Below, in pieces: positions 53,118 to 64,000 of a stretch of 64,000 nt of DNA. A model generated the notes under the pieces. It saw only the letters and a list, made by a program, of their open reading frames with translations. It ran no database searches and was not told the origin of the DNA. This DNA comes from Cryptomeria japonica (Eukaryota > Streptophyta > Pinopsida > Cupressales > Cupressaceae). Every line of letters begins with the position of its first letter. Position 1 is the first letter of the stretch. The position numbers and the translations under genes are program-made. The stretch covers positions 228,756,915 through 228,820,914 of the forward strand of contig NC_081410.1 in the NCBI RefSeq assembly GCF_030272615.1. Direction: 5' to 3'.

Positions 53118-54273
53118 ATGTGATTTGTCAACAGAACAAGTCAAAGCATACTTTCCCAGCTGGACTTCTACATCCATTGCCTATTTCAGAACAAAAGTGA
53201 GAAAGTATATAAATGGATTTCATTACAGGTCTTCTGAGGGTTCAGGGGAAAAACTGCATATATGTAGTTGTTGTATGATTGACAAAATATGCACACTTCT
53301 TTCCTATTGTAGCAAACTTCACAGCCTCACAGGTGGCAGAGTTATTCTTTCATGAGGTATTCCGTCTCCATGGACTTCTGAGGGCCATTGTCAGTGATCA
53401 AGATAGCAAATTTATGAGTATATTCTGGCAGGAACTATTCCGACTCACAGGTACCAAGTTGACCCCCAGTACCAGTAACCGCCCTCAGACTAATGGGCAG
53501 ACAGAGATAGTCAACAAGTGGGTTGAGGGATATTTACGTAACTATGTGTCGAGCCATCAGAGAGCATGGGTGCGATGGTTATTCTTGGGCGAGTATTGTT
53601 ATAATACTACGCATCATATGTCTATTGGCATGACTCCCTTTCAGCATTATACAATTATGATGCTCTGCCATTTGTGGATTTGGCATTGGGTGATAGTAAA
53701 GCGTTTAGAGCCCGAGAGTGGCTTCAGGACAGTCAGGATATCCTTAAGGTGCTTAAGGATAACATCCAACAAGCACAGAATCAACAGAAGCTTTATGCTG
53801 ATCGGCACTAGATTGAGAGGACCTTTGAGGTAGGTGATATGGTTTTCCTGCATCTACTACCCTACAAGCAAAGTACACTCAAGAGGAGTGGGGCTGAACA
53901 GCTCAGGCCTAGATTTTATGGACCATACAGAGCTCTCCCGAGGGTTGGAAAGGTTACTTACGAGCTTGAGCTACCTTCAGAGAGAAAGATACATAATGTT
54001 TTCCATGTGTCTTGTTTGAAGAAGGCTTTGGAACAACATGTTACTTCATCACCAGATTTGCCTCCCTTGAATGAAGAAGGCCGGTTGGTACTAATTCCTA
54101 CAGAGATTCTTGACATGAGGAAGAAGCGGCTAAGGAACAAAGTCATCAAGGAGTATTTAGTACGATGGAAGGACTTGTCGTTGGACGATGCCACGTGGGA
54201 AGTGAGAGGATACTTTAGCATCCATCTCTGCAATTGCTTGAGGGCAAGCAATTTCGGGAAGGAAGGATTGTAA
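53118..54273 (+). pseudogene. Chromovirus integrase core, tail and chromodomain
   Basis: It resumes with CQQNKSKHTFPAGLLHPLPI (in a shifted frame), MDFITGL, then LTKYAHFFPIVANFTASQVA. Next come AIVSDQDSKFMS (second Asp) and QTNGQTEIVNKWVEGYLRNY (Glu). The tail is RPRFYGPYRALPRVGKVTYE and HNVFHVSCLKKAL. It ends with a chromodomain (KEYLVRWKDLSLDDATWE, about 54,150-54,205), which places the element among chromoviruses; such domains help target heterochromatin. Frame changes near 53,280, 53,650 and 53,840 and a TAG near 53,810 show decay. Confidence 0.88.
54255..54268 (+). other. Polypurine tract of the chromovirus
   Basis: CGGGAAGGAAGGAT directly precedes the TG of the 3' LTR. Confidence 0.65.
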
Positions 54274-55323
54274 TATCCCTTCCTTAGACCTCTATGATTT
54301 TTGGTGGAGGTTGACCTACTATTGGGGTCTCGTAGGTCAGCAGGGTGGTTTGGGACCCAACCCAGGGTTGTACGATTCAGTTTGGGAGCTTCACAGGTCT
54401 TCCAATTTGGTATTTGAGAGTTATATCTATGATTAAAATTGAAATTCTAATGTTCGCCTTATATGAATAGTGAAAAGTGAATAATAACTGAAAAACATAA
54501 AGATGAATAGTGAAAAGTGCACCCCATCCTAGCATTTCAAGTTGTTTTTAAAAGGGGACTAAATTTTCAATGAGGAAATAGACCCTCAAGGTTATTTCAA
54601 GTTTTAAAAGGCCAAAAATTAATTCCCAAATAGGGCGAACTTCTTGGGAGCTAATAAAAAGCAATTTTCATATCATTTGCTCTCATTCTTATGCTTCTAT
54701 TTTCAAATCAGCAGCTTGGGACTTCCAAGAACGCCAACTTCTGGAAGAATTGGAGGATTTGGACGAAAACCCATCTCTTCGGGTGACAACTTCCATTAGT
54801 ATTCAGCTTCAGTGTGCTTGTGGCGGCCTTCTTTGGGGATTTTTGAGCAGTTCTATCTGTTTGAGAGCAGGTTTTCTACAATCAGTTGCAAGGCAGACCT
54901 TCTAGAGGTCATTACCATCTATTTCCAGCTCAATTCCAGCTAGTCACTCCATTTTGGGAAGAAGGGCATCAAACCCTAGGGTGTAATTAGGGTTTTTGCA
55001 ATTATTGGAGCTGATTTTTATATTTCTATTGGCTGGAAATTTATATCAGACTTATGGGATCATGATTATGGTATGTACATCGCTCTTTTAAGAAAAAGAA
55101 AGTTTCTTGATTGCCTTCTTATGTGTTATTGCATTATGCTAGTTAATATCAGCAAATTTCTTCATATAATATTCAAGAATCTTGCTTAAAACATCAAAAA
55201 CCAATCAAAGACAAGAAAAACCAGTCAAACCCCTTCCAATTATATGCTGGCCAAAGACTTTATCGGCAAAACAAACAGTTGGTTTGGATCAGATTAGAAA
55301 AAAATTGGATTGGGGATCTTTCA
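54269..55323 (+). repeat. 3' LTR of the chromovirus
   Basis: It is 1,055 bp, from TGTAATATCCCTTCC to GGGGATCTTTCA, and aligns with the two parts of the 5' LTR. A TAAAT duplication follows. CTAATAAAAAGC near 54,651 is TATA-like. Confidence 0.92.
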
Positions 55324-56289
55324 TAAATTTCCAATGCTGAGTGTCTTTTTTAAAGTCAAAATTTTCCTTAAGGTCTTTGAGGGCCCTAGTTTGTCTTTCA
55401 CAATTCATGTATGCAGGCCTAGATTCCTAAGAAGAGTACATCAACCAAATTCCCTCGAAGTAAGATAAATGTATGAAATGACAAATCCTTCAATAAGTGA
55501 GGTAGCCAGGTGATGGAATTTCATGATGTGTGAACTGAATATGGTTGCTGATCAAGAGAAGGTTGTCTCAAGGTATAGATGACAATGCTAACCTTAGGGA
55601 CCCTTATGATTCATAACAGTAATAGAAGCTACCTATCTTTGCAGATCAAATACTACCAAAGAGGAGCCGAGATTGATGATATTTCCAGAATTATACAAGC
55701 GAAATATGATAATAACCAGAGCTGGAACAAAAGATACCATCAAGATTGTGAAAACAAGCACAGGCCCTGAGGATTGATTGAACATATGAGCTAAGAAGAA
55801 GCAGTTTCAATTGTTGACACAATTTTAGAGCATCTTGTGAGCGAAGGAAGTAAGAATGTACATGTACACAATATATTGGATCAGCTCAGATCACACAAGA
55901 ATCGTGGCTCAGAAGGAGATAGAAGGAAATAACTAGAGAATCCATGATGCTGAAAAGACAGAACTTTCTTAAGTTCATATCTTACAAAAATATTGAAACA
56001 GATCAAAACTGACAGTCACTCTCACCATAGAGACGCTACAAGAAATTTGAAGAAAGAAAAAAGACAGCTAGACATGAAATGGAAATCATTTATTGTAAAA
56101 GGAGGATAATTATTTGTAAGAAAATAATAGCTTTTTGGATAAAATCAATTAATATTATAAAGCCTAAAGCTGTTATTTTCCAGAACAGCTGTTATTTCAT
56201 CTTATTCTCCAGCAAAAAGCCTATTATTTCGTCTTTTTTTCTGTCCTGGACATGTAAACTTTCGTCCTATTGTGGGAGCACTTAGGATT

Positions 56290-56560
56290 AGTTAGAAAAT
56301 TGTTGAAATCATTTAATAAAAACTGTTAGGGTTTCTAGAAGGCAAACTTGGGCCATTGAAAGGATCTAATCCTAGCCATTGATTCCAAATGTAATATCTA
56401 TAAAAAGGCTAGTGCCTCTCTCATTGCAAAGTTGGTAGCCAGCAAGTAGAAGTAGTTAGTAGAATCAGAGTAGGGTAGTTCTTGCTGAACAGGAATTGTT
56501 GTACCAGTAGTTGAAGCAATGAATAAAGCATTGAAGTTTGGTGTTTTACCAGTTGTCTTC
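56290..56560 (+). repeat. Possible LTR fragment
   Basis: A TATA-like CTATAAAAAGG near 56,399 is followed after about 130 bp by GAATAAAGCATTG, a poly(A)-signal-like site, as in plant LTRs. There is no partner LTR in the window. Confidence 0.25.
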
Positions 56561-56935
56561 TCTTGTTTTCATGGTTCCTTTCTTCAATATTAGTTAAGTT
56601 CGGTGATTTAAATGGTGAAATGTGATGATATCTAATGGAATTATGGTTCATAACATAGGTAATTTGCTGATTGTAAGTTCTTGTGTATGCTTAGTCTAAA
56701 CCTGATTATGATCTTAGATCAATTGTGAATATTTACTTGAGTTGTGCTAGTATTGGGTACTTGAATACATATTTAAAGTCTGAAAACCTTTAAATTCCTT
56801 TGAAGATTGCACTATTTCTGCAGCGTTGAAAGTTGCCTCTGGTTAAACAAAATTAGTTTCTGAGGAGTTCTCTGGACATCTTAGAGACGTCCTAGAAACC
56901 TCTTCGAGCCTTGGGTGGCAGCAGTGGGATGGCAA

Positions 56936-57018
56936 GGGGATATCCCCTCCAAGTCCCCACATCCTAGGGGATGTCCCCATTCAAGAAATGTGGGGATTTT
57001 GGTGAGGGGGGCATCCCC
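56936..57018. repeat. Three GGGG...CCCC palindromes
   Basis: GGGGATATCCCC (56,936-56,947, perfect), GGGGATGTCCCC (56,967-56,978) and GGGGGCATCCCC (about 57,006-57,017) lie 30-40 bp apart, similar in style to the cluster at 24,559-24,726. Confidence 0.7.
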
Positions 57019-59022
57019 ATGGAACACTAGAATAAATACAAACTAAAAGATATATCATTATATTAAAATAAAATTTATTATTTTACACCTAAATGTTATA
57101 ATTTTATTAATAGTAAATGAGATTAAGTTTGATAAATAATAAAAATTAATAATTGTATACTCAAATTAATTATTATATATTTAATAAATATAAATATAAA
57201 TAAAACAAATCCAAACTTAAATAGAATAAAACTACATTATCAGTTGCAGTAGTTGCAAACTAAGATACAAGGCCTAAAATAGTGCACAACATTTCCTTCC
57301 AAAGGGAGTAGACAGTTGATCAATCTCAAACCAACGACTGTAGATTCCAATTGTATCTGTTTAAAGACAACATCAACCCAGAAAATCATTTGTTGTCTCA
57401 GATCAAATGGATTATTTTCCATAATCACTGTAGCTGTTTTTAAAACCCTAAGTGGACATAAAAATTGCAGGTCAAAGTCAAAATTTAGAAAAGGCTAAAA
57501 AATAATTAAAATCATAATTACACAGTATTTTCGTGAATTTATTGTGATTTTTATGTGTTTATACAGAGAAAAAAAATCAGCAAAATAATGTTGACTATTA
57601 TTTATTCAAAAAGTCACGATTTTTTGTGGAAAAAATTTGTAAGACCTGGCAATTTGTAATTTTTTGCGATTAATTGCAAAAGCATCACATTTTCTACTTT
57701 TATAGCCCAAATTTTAGAATGTTTTGTTGTGTTTCCAATTTTTATCTCTTCCTATGTTTCTTTTAGACATTGAAGTAGTTTTTGGATCTATATTGCTATT
57801 GTTACTACATCTACACTTACATCCTATTGACCTAGTTCAGCCATTTGTAGACATTAACTTTCTTCCTTCCTTTCACACTGGTTGATATATTTTCTACAGG
57901 ATTGTGCTTGATGTGGTCCCTAGTCATCTTCAAATATTCCAATCACAATGCTACTTCCACATTTCTTGTATTTTCCTTATCTTCTTTTAGGTATTAATAA
58001 AGAGTCAACAATATTAGGCACCCAATTTTTCAATTTTCAATTTTTGAACAATTGGAAACTCTTCAACTTGATCTTTGCTTAAGTCCTTAAATCATCTTTA
58101 CTATTTCTACCTAGGATTTCTGCATTGCCACCAGTATGATATATTAAAGTCAAACATGCTAAAAATGGACCTAAGAAAAGAAATTTTATGTGGATCACCC
58201 TATATCCCAAGAATGGCTTCTATTTTTTGGAAAACATGCAAATTTATGAGACAGCTGAAAGTCATTAAAATCTAATAAAAATCCCACTGCATAATTTGGG
58301 ATTTCAGTCCACTCGCTAATCTAATTCTTAATCAAGATGCTCCCACACTCTGAACACTAAAAAAAAAAATCCGCTGCTATTACTACAATTACATACATTT
58401 GATATAAAAAAAGTAAAGAGGTATATAAGGAGAATGCTACAGAAATTTTACGCAAAACTTGTACAAAAATTTTTAGGCTCTAATGCATATATGCCATCAC
58501 TTTCATGATATTGAACCTTGAGTTACAAAATTAAAAGCTCAAAGAAGATTATAACCGATCCAGATGTGAACTTCAGAAGCTTGTATTCTTGTCCTGTTTA
58601 GTCCATTGCAAATCCAACATGCAAACCCTAATAGCAAGATGTTTATTTGTTTTCAGTTTAGATGTAAGTTATAACCTCCAATTACTATTGACAAACAAGG
58701 AAGGACAAGAAGCTAACCATAAAAAAACTTGAGATTCATTTTAATAAGGAATCATGCTCAAAAATAAATTATTTCAAATCAATTATAGCTCAAATTGGAG
58801 TTCTCAACTTTGGCAGTTTTAAACCTGTGTATTGCAAATAATCTCACTTTCTTCGCATACTCATCATAAAAAATTTAACACTCAGCCCAACCATTCTTTA
58901 GTATATGCTATTTTCTCCTTTCCTCGGATAAATTTCCAATTAATTTAACATTAAAAATCATGATTTTCATTGAAAGAGCAAGTAACATATTTAAACATTC
59001 ATAAACAAAAATTAAAGCACAC

Positions 59023-59137
59023 CTGGATAACATATAATAGTTCATCCACAGAACAGATGAGAGCAACTTCTGAACTTGTAAAGCCCCAACTTGCCAGAAA
59101 AGACTTATCCAGATATAAAACCGAGTTGATTTCATCC
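59023..59137 (-). CDS. VPS13-like protein, short exon (115 bp)
   Basis: The acceptor TTTATTTTCCAG precedes GGATGAA and the donor is ATCCAG followed by GTGTGC. Joined to the previous exon (phase 2, AG|G) it reads TVESSVCRDEINSVLYLDKS and continues FLASWGFTSSEVALICSVDE, ending LLYVIQ in phase 0. The reading is a natural continuation of the groove-type sequence and fits both neighbours in phase, which is why I accept so short an exon. It separates a 1.2-kb intron on the right from the 30.5-kb intron on the left. Confidence 0.75.
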
Positions 59138-60342
59138 CTGGAAAATAAAAGTTAAACTCTTATATCTGAAAAATGCAATCTGCATTGTTAACTCCTGATA
59201 AACATATGATATCAAACTACAACATATAATTGCTGAATTGTCCATAAGGCAAAATATTTGCTTAATGTTTTGCAAAAGGGGTAGCAAGCTAAGCAGGCCC
59301 AATTGCATGGAGAATTACACATTTAAGAATGCTTGATCCATAGTACAGAAAGGATGGGTGATCTCCAGGGGAGTCCTCATTCTGGGAGTGAGAGTCAACT
59401 ATATGAAATAAGTTCCACATGGACCATTTATACCGATGAGAGATGGGATTTTGTAAGCTGCTAATCAGGAATATGAATCATTAAGATTGACTTGATACTA
59501 AAGAAGCTAATTCCTGATAAATGATTATACATTACAATATATACTATAAAATATATTAACCAGTATAAAAATATAGAGAATGTCTGGCTTTGTGATAGGC
59601 ATGATTATGTGAACACTATTCATTGTAGACTAGAGATGCGTTGCACATCATGAATAAATGAAAATGACTTCATATCTTGTTCTGTGTTGTCTACACAATG
59701 TGATATTTCTATACCATAATGTGTAAGCTTGGTTCATAGAAATTTAGAATATAACAAGCATGTAAAATTTATATCCCTGCAGGACTCAAACCAGGTGACT
59801 TTGCTTTTGGGATCATAACTTGTTTCATTTGAACTTATAATAGCACATTCCTCGACCAGAACAGGTTCATTTGTAATTACTTAAGTATCTCTAACTGGCA
59901 AGCAATGTGGAATTGTCCTAACACAGTTGTTGGTCATGACTAGGTCAAATAATTGTAAGACTCATTTTCAATGTATCTGACAGATTATGATTCTTTGTTT
60001 CATGATTATTGCTGAATGAACTCAACTAGAACAAAATCAGAGAACAGTTAAGTCTCCCACCGTAAATGAAACAAGCACTTCCATAACATGCTTCTAATTT
60101 TCTAAATATGCATATTAATTAGTGAATAAATCTTTAGTTTCTCCCAAATAAATTATGATTCTTAAATGTTAATTCCATTCTGCATCAAAGCTGCCCTACA
60201 TTGATAAAGTACAAACTTGGGTTCCTTATATTGAGTTCACTTCCATGTTCTCAGATAAATGTATATTTCATAAATTGAAGGTTATATGCTAAGAAAGCTC
60301 AGTTAAGATGCATAAAATGACAACATAGGAATCCTGTATTAC
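59138..60342 (-). other. 1.2-kb intron of the VPS13-like gene
   Basis: AT-rich, between the donor at 60,341-60,342 (GTATGCAG then GTAATA) and the acceptor before 59,137. Nothing else is seen in it. Confidence 0.7.
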
Positions 60343-63005
60343 CTGCATACTGAGGATTCCACAGTGATAGTTAAGGGTTTCACCAATGGAAGTTGTTTTT
60401 CTTCATATGTATTTTCAAGAAACATAACAGCATCATCTAGTTTTAGGTAAATATTGCTTCCAATTTGTTTGTGCCCCATGCAAAAATCACTTCCGAAATT
60501 CCTGGAATCATCTAGTAGAGGGAGCTTCTTCAACCAAATATATTCAAGCTTACTTGTGGTGTATGTATCTTGTTCTTCTAATGATGTCGATGCTCTTCCT
60601 TGTCCTGCTGGCCAAATGGCAACCTCCAAATTTCCCAGATTGATGACAAATGAGAACTCAGCATGGCTCTCAGCAAAGGCATTCTGTTTCTCAAACTTTA
60701 TATATTCTTCAAGAAAAGGGGAAAATTGGATCTTAGGACCTGTGATTGCTGCTGTAAAGTGGATGGTTTTCTCAGGAATGATAGACAGCATAGCTTGCTT
60801 CATCTTATCAGTATATAAATTACAGAGCTCTTCCCACCCTCCATCTCTGCCAATAGGATAGCTTCCAGAGAAACTTGAAAAATGGGAAGGTTTCTTGTTT
60901 CCGTGAGATGAGGTCCACTGAAAAGCATCTAATAACTGCAGAAGGAGAAGAATCATATATGTCAAAGATGAACAATCCAGGTCAAAGAATAACTGTCCCA
61001 AAGCGAGATTACATTGCAGAAGCCCCAAGCTTGAATTCGCCGGTGATGGATCAATGACAAATCTTTGAACTTCACTTAAAAGAAAAGGCTTCCTAGTAAA
61101 TGTTGATGAAGCATCACCTACATGAAAACTAGGTTTCATATTTTTACTCTCCCAATCTGACCACATCTGTCCTTGATGATCTTTTAATACAAGGTCAGAT
61201 ATGCTGAAAACACCAACTCTTCCAACAGTATTCCTGGATTTGTCGAGACAGTGAACCTGGGGAGCTGAACTACTACTTAAAAATGTCTTTTTGACATTAT
61301 CAGCAATATATTGATTAGCACTCTGTCTGCTCTGAAAAAATCTTCCTGAGTTTATGTCTCGTTCAGTAGAAGCCAATGAAAATATCTGTCCATTCACGTC
61401 TTCACAAACAATAGAGAACTCCGTGACATAGCCATTTGAGGAATACACTAAACATAGGTTTTCTAATACAAGAACAGATGTCCCAGCGATGCTGGAAATT
61501 GCCACATCCTTCTCTATTTTTTCTTCGAGAACCATTTCATTAACCTCATTGCATGTGGCAGTGATAGAGACATTGCATATGTTTACTCTGTAACATAATT
61601 TTGACGCATTGAATAGATACCAACTGTTCTTTGTATCATAGAAATTGTGAGTTTGCCTCTCTGCCTTAGGACTCTCAACCAAAGGTTGACAAGATGGCCC
61701 CTTGTTAAGAAAGGGGCAGAAAAAATAAACGGAATTTAACAAAATACTGCAAGAATAAAACATAAATGCATAGATGTTCCCTATGAGTTTCCACAGGTAT
61801 TGAAACAGAAAAGAAAAGGGAACAACAAGAAATGACAAATACAGAAAATGTTCTTGTCTCCTTGAATCAGAGTCTAACTCCTCTGAATCATCTTTTTTCA
61901 ATCGTGCCAAAACCCTGTGCCGAACCGCTCGCCTCACTTGTACAACTGCTTCTACAGGCAACTTATTTTCTTTTTCACATACCTCTTTCCAAAGCCCTTC
62001 AATACAACCAGCAAATTGTTTACTTTTGACCTTTTTCAACTTGGATCCTACATGTCCCTTAAGCCCCATTCCCAATTCCAGAAGCCAGGATTCATAAGCT
62101 TTGGCATAGCGCAATCGTAGGATAACAATTTCCACAAGCTTTTGCAACCGACATTTTGGGGAAAACCTGTTAATGTTTTCCAAGGCCCTTTGCCACCGAT
62201 TTCCACTACTCATCCCATGTTTACATTTTTCTTCATGACTTCTAGGGTATGCAGAAACTGCAGATTTTGCAGCACTATAATTGATGTGCTCTAATATTAT
62301 CATAAGCAGGTTCATGTCTCTCGGATATAAGCCAAACCTTAATTCAAGAATTCCAAACTCCAAATCAGTTAGTTGAAGATTCTTCAACTTTGCAAAAACC
62401 ATTAAATCTTTGAAAAAAATAACATATTTCTCATTAACTGAATCAATATGAGAGGAGCAAGAATCTAGCCTCTTCAATTCAAGACCTAAATCTTTGATGC
62501 TACATGTTTTACAGCCTTTAGATCCTCTGTATGAGTACAAAGCTGAGATCATAGCTGCAATTAGAAAGCCTCCTGGTAACTTGTTATGCCCAGAGAAGCC
62601 GTCCTCCAAAGAAAAAGTTTTTGCCCTGATACAGCATCTATAGAAAGTATTGCCTGTTGCCGATTCAGCTTGAATCTCACACAGATTTCTTTCTGGTATG
62701 TGCACTTCAATGGAAGTGTTATGCAACACTAATCTGGAACATTGTAAAACCATGTGTGTCAGCATGGTAACAAAACAACTACTAGATGTTTTTGTTCCTG
62801 TAACTCTCTCTGAAGCAGCATTTAAGGCAGCCCCCTGCAACAAGAACGAAATTGTAAAATGCGATTCAACAAATAAAGCATTTCCAAACTTCAGGTGTCC
62901 TAATTTGTATAAACTGATGTAAACAATGATTCCATGAGATGCAACAACTGAATTAAAAATGCAGCTCAAGACAAGTTCAAAAGGGTTGTAGCCCCTGATC
63001 AGAAC
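60343..63005 (-). CDS. VPS13/chorein-family bridge-like lipid transfer protein, large exon
   Basis: The 887-codon open stretch begins after the acceptor CATATTAG at 63,005 (GYNPFELVL); a second good acceptor (GTTCTTGTTGCAG, exon from 62,834) is possible. Early residues read LKNLQLTDLEFGILELRFGL. A chorein-family hallmark follows: NRWQRALENINRFS, then LVEIVILRLRYAKAYESWLL, then basic helices ending RLKKDD. VPS13 proteins have the same order of a tryptophan-containing helix before KxRxxYxxLY-like helices. Later come VGVFSISDLVLKDHQGQMW and KMKQAMLSIIPEKTIHFTAA, typical groove strands. VPS13 proteins move lipids at membrane contact sites. The C-terminal lipid-binding domains are not in the window. 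A hydrophobic run at about 61,700-61,850 may be a retained intron. Confidence 0.65.
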
Positions 63006-64000
63006 CTAATATGAAAAAAATAAAATCAGAAGACAGACTTCACCATCACAATAATAAGAAAACAGCATAAGGCTATGGCGGTGAAACCCCACATGTAAAA
63101 GGTCTTTTGGTATGGCTGGACTAGCATTGAGTCGTTCAAAATGTCAGAAAATATATATGGTCATATTTATTGTTTTACATGAGAAGAAAAACAAACACAC
63201 TTCTTTTGCCAAGCAACAAGCACAGCGAATCCTGTTAAAAGTTAAAACCACACATAAAACTTGAAATATAGTATATACAGATGAGTAAACTAAGAACCGA
63301 AGCTTTTGGTATGTGTACTGCAATTTCCTTATAAAGAATTGAAAATGGATGCAATTTAACATGAAAGTAATAAAATGGATGAACTGCTGTATATCCTCAG
63401 CTATTTTCAGTATTTTTATCAATGGAAACATTGGCCCCTTTCTTGCCTCCAAAACAAACCTCAGACATAAAACCTCTAATTTCTTACATTAAGCAATGAG
63501 TGAAACATTTCTCTATCATTAAGCAAACCACAGCTCAGCCGCAAAGCTCATAGGCTAACTGCTACTAGGGAAAACAGATACATAGATTATAAATTTGTTG
63601 ATGATAAGATCCTCTTCTCCACAATTCTGCTCAGAGAGATAAGAGTCAAGACAAATTAAAGCTCTTCCTTTCTCTTGCCAACTGGCTTTAGGAAAGGTAA
63701 TAAATAAATTGTCATGTAATATTCACCAACACAATTTCACCAAGATTAAGATCCTCAGAATCCTTCTTTTCTTAGAGGAAATCCTCCAACAGCAATGCCT
63801 TGGCTTAACAATACTCAGCAAACACGGTAGGGATCTCTAAGAAAAGGATAAACATAAAATATCTAACAGATTAAGCCGCTGAATCAAAAATCAGCCAACA
63901 TTTACTAAAAGAGCTCAACATAAGAGCAGTAGCAGTCATAGAGTCAAAAACCATTTATCTGATCAATCTTGCCTCTTCCAAAAACAGTCCAAAGGGAAAT
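63006..64000 (-). other. Intron upstream of the first visible VPS13-like exon; no exon resolved
   Basis: No coding stretch with both splice sites was resolved. A short run near 63,740-63,780 (KKDSEDLNLG on the minus strand) looks codon-like, but I cannot support it as an exon. The gene's 5' end lies right of the window. Confidence 0.4.

Larger units (their letters stand above)
36710..55323 (+). mobile_element. Chromovirus (Ty3/gypsy with chromodomain), interrupted twice
   Basis: Perfect 5-bp target duplications TAAAT flank it (36,705-36,709 and 55,324-55,328). The LTRs are about 1.06 kb and about 10 percent diverged by eye. The 5' LTR is split by the young element (37,530-48,221) and the integrase region by a 2.45-kb insertion (about 50,665-53,117). 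Gag is mostly gone and protease is absent, but RT, RNase H, integrase and a terminal chromodomain can be followed with many stops. Removing the inserts leaves roughly 5.5 kb. Confidence 0.9.
28510..59022 (-). other. About 30.5-kb intron of the VPS13-like gene
   Basis: The donor is at 59,021-59,022 (ATCCAG then GTGTGC on the minus strand) and the acceptor is before 28,509. Both flanking exons are phase 0 and join to a sensible reading. The intron carries a MITE, an hAT-like element, an 18.6-kb nested retrotransposon complex and decayed sequence. A very small exon in between cannot be excluded. Confidence 0.6.
55329..59022. other. Intron sequence right of the chromovirus
   Basis: No gene recognised. 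A possible LTR-like segment at 56,290-56,560 (CTATAAAAAGGCTAGTGCC, AATAAAGCATTG) and GC palindromes at 56,936-57,018 stand out; the rest is AT-rich. Confidence 0.4.

Noticed and set aside
63144-63452. 102-codon minus-strand frame upstream of the first exon
   Set aside because: Intron-like composition, no acceptor/donor pair in phase with the exon at 63,005.

Overview
The window is nuclear DNA of a land plant. A gymnosperm such as a conifer is my best guess: one host gene has an apparent intron of about 30.5 kb packed with layered LTR retrotransposons, and most of the rest is decayed repeat sequence. That assignment is inference; no marker in the window names the species.

Layout. 1-16,660 is a pile of retrotransposon debris: two 3' remnants of one chromodomain-less Ty3/gypsy family (1-2,402 and about 4,066-6,409), pieces of chromovirus-like Ty3/gypsy elements on both strands (2,403-4,055; 6,410-8,200; 15,883-16,660), and a decayed but nearly full-length Ty1/copia element (8,982-15,182) that split the long terminal repeat of one of them. 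16,661-22,559 is mostly unrecognised AT-rich sequence with a clean tRNA-type SINE (19,544-19,795). Five minus-strand exons of a VPS13/chorein-type lipid-transfer protein gene lie at 63,005-60,343, 59,137-59,023, 28,509-27,556, 23,531-23,117 and 23,029-22,560. Their splice phases match and they give about 1,539 codons. Both ends of the gene lie outside what can be seen.

The 28,510-59,022 intron holds a foldback MITE (30,213-30,405), an hAT-like non-autonomous element with an 8-bp target duplication (34,923-35,598), and a chromovirus (36,710-55,323, target duplication TAAAT). The chromovirus 5' LTR was later split by a younger chromodomain-less Ty3/gypsy element (37,530-48,221, target duplication TACAT, LTRs differing at only 2 of 274 positions). 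A separate 2.45-kb AT-rich insertion interrupts the chromovirus integrase region.

The most interesting object is the young element. Besides gag (four CCHC knuckles) and pol, it carries a small ORF before gag, a long third ORF after pol broken by one amber codon, an array of about sixteen short palindromes, and, antisense to its own genes, an open 200-codon piece of a host ANTH-domain (AP180/CALM-type clathrin assembly) protein. That piece looks like a captured host-gene fragment; an 11-bp direct repeat lies at its two edges.
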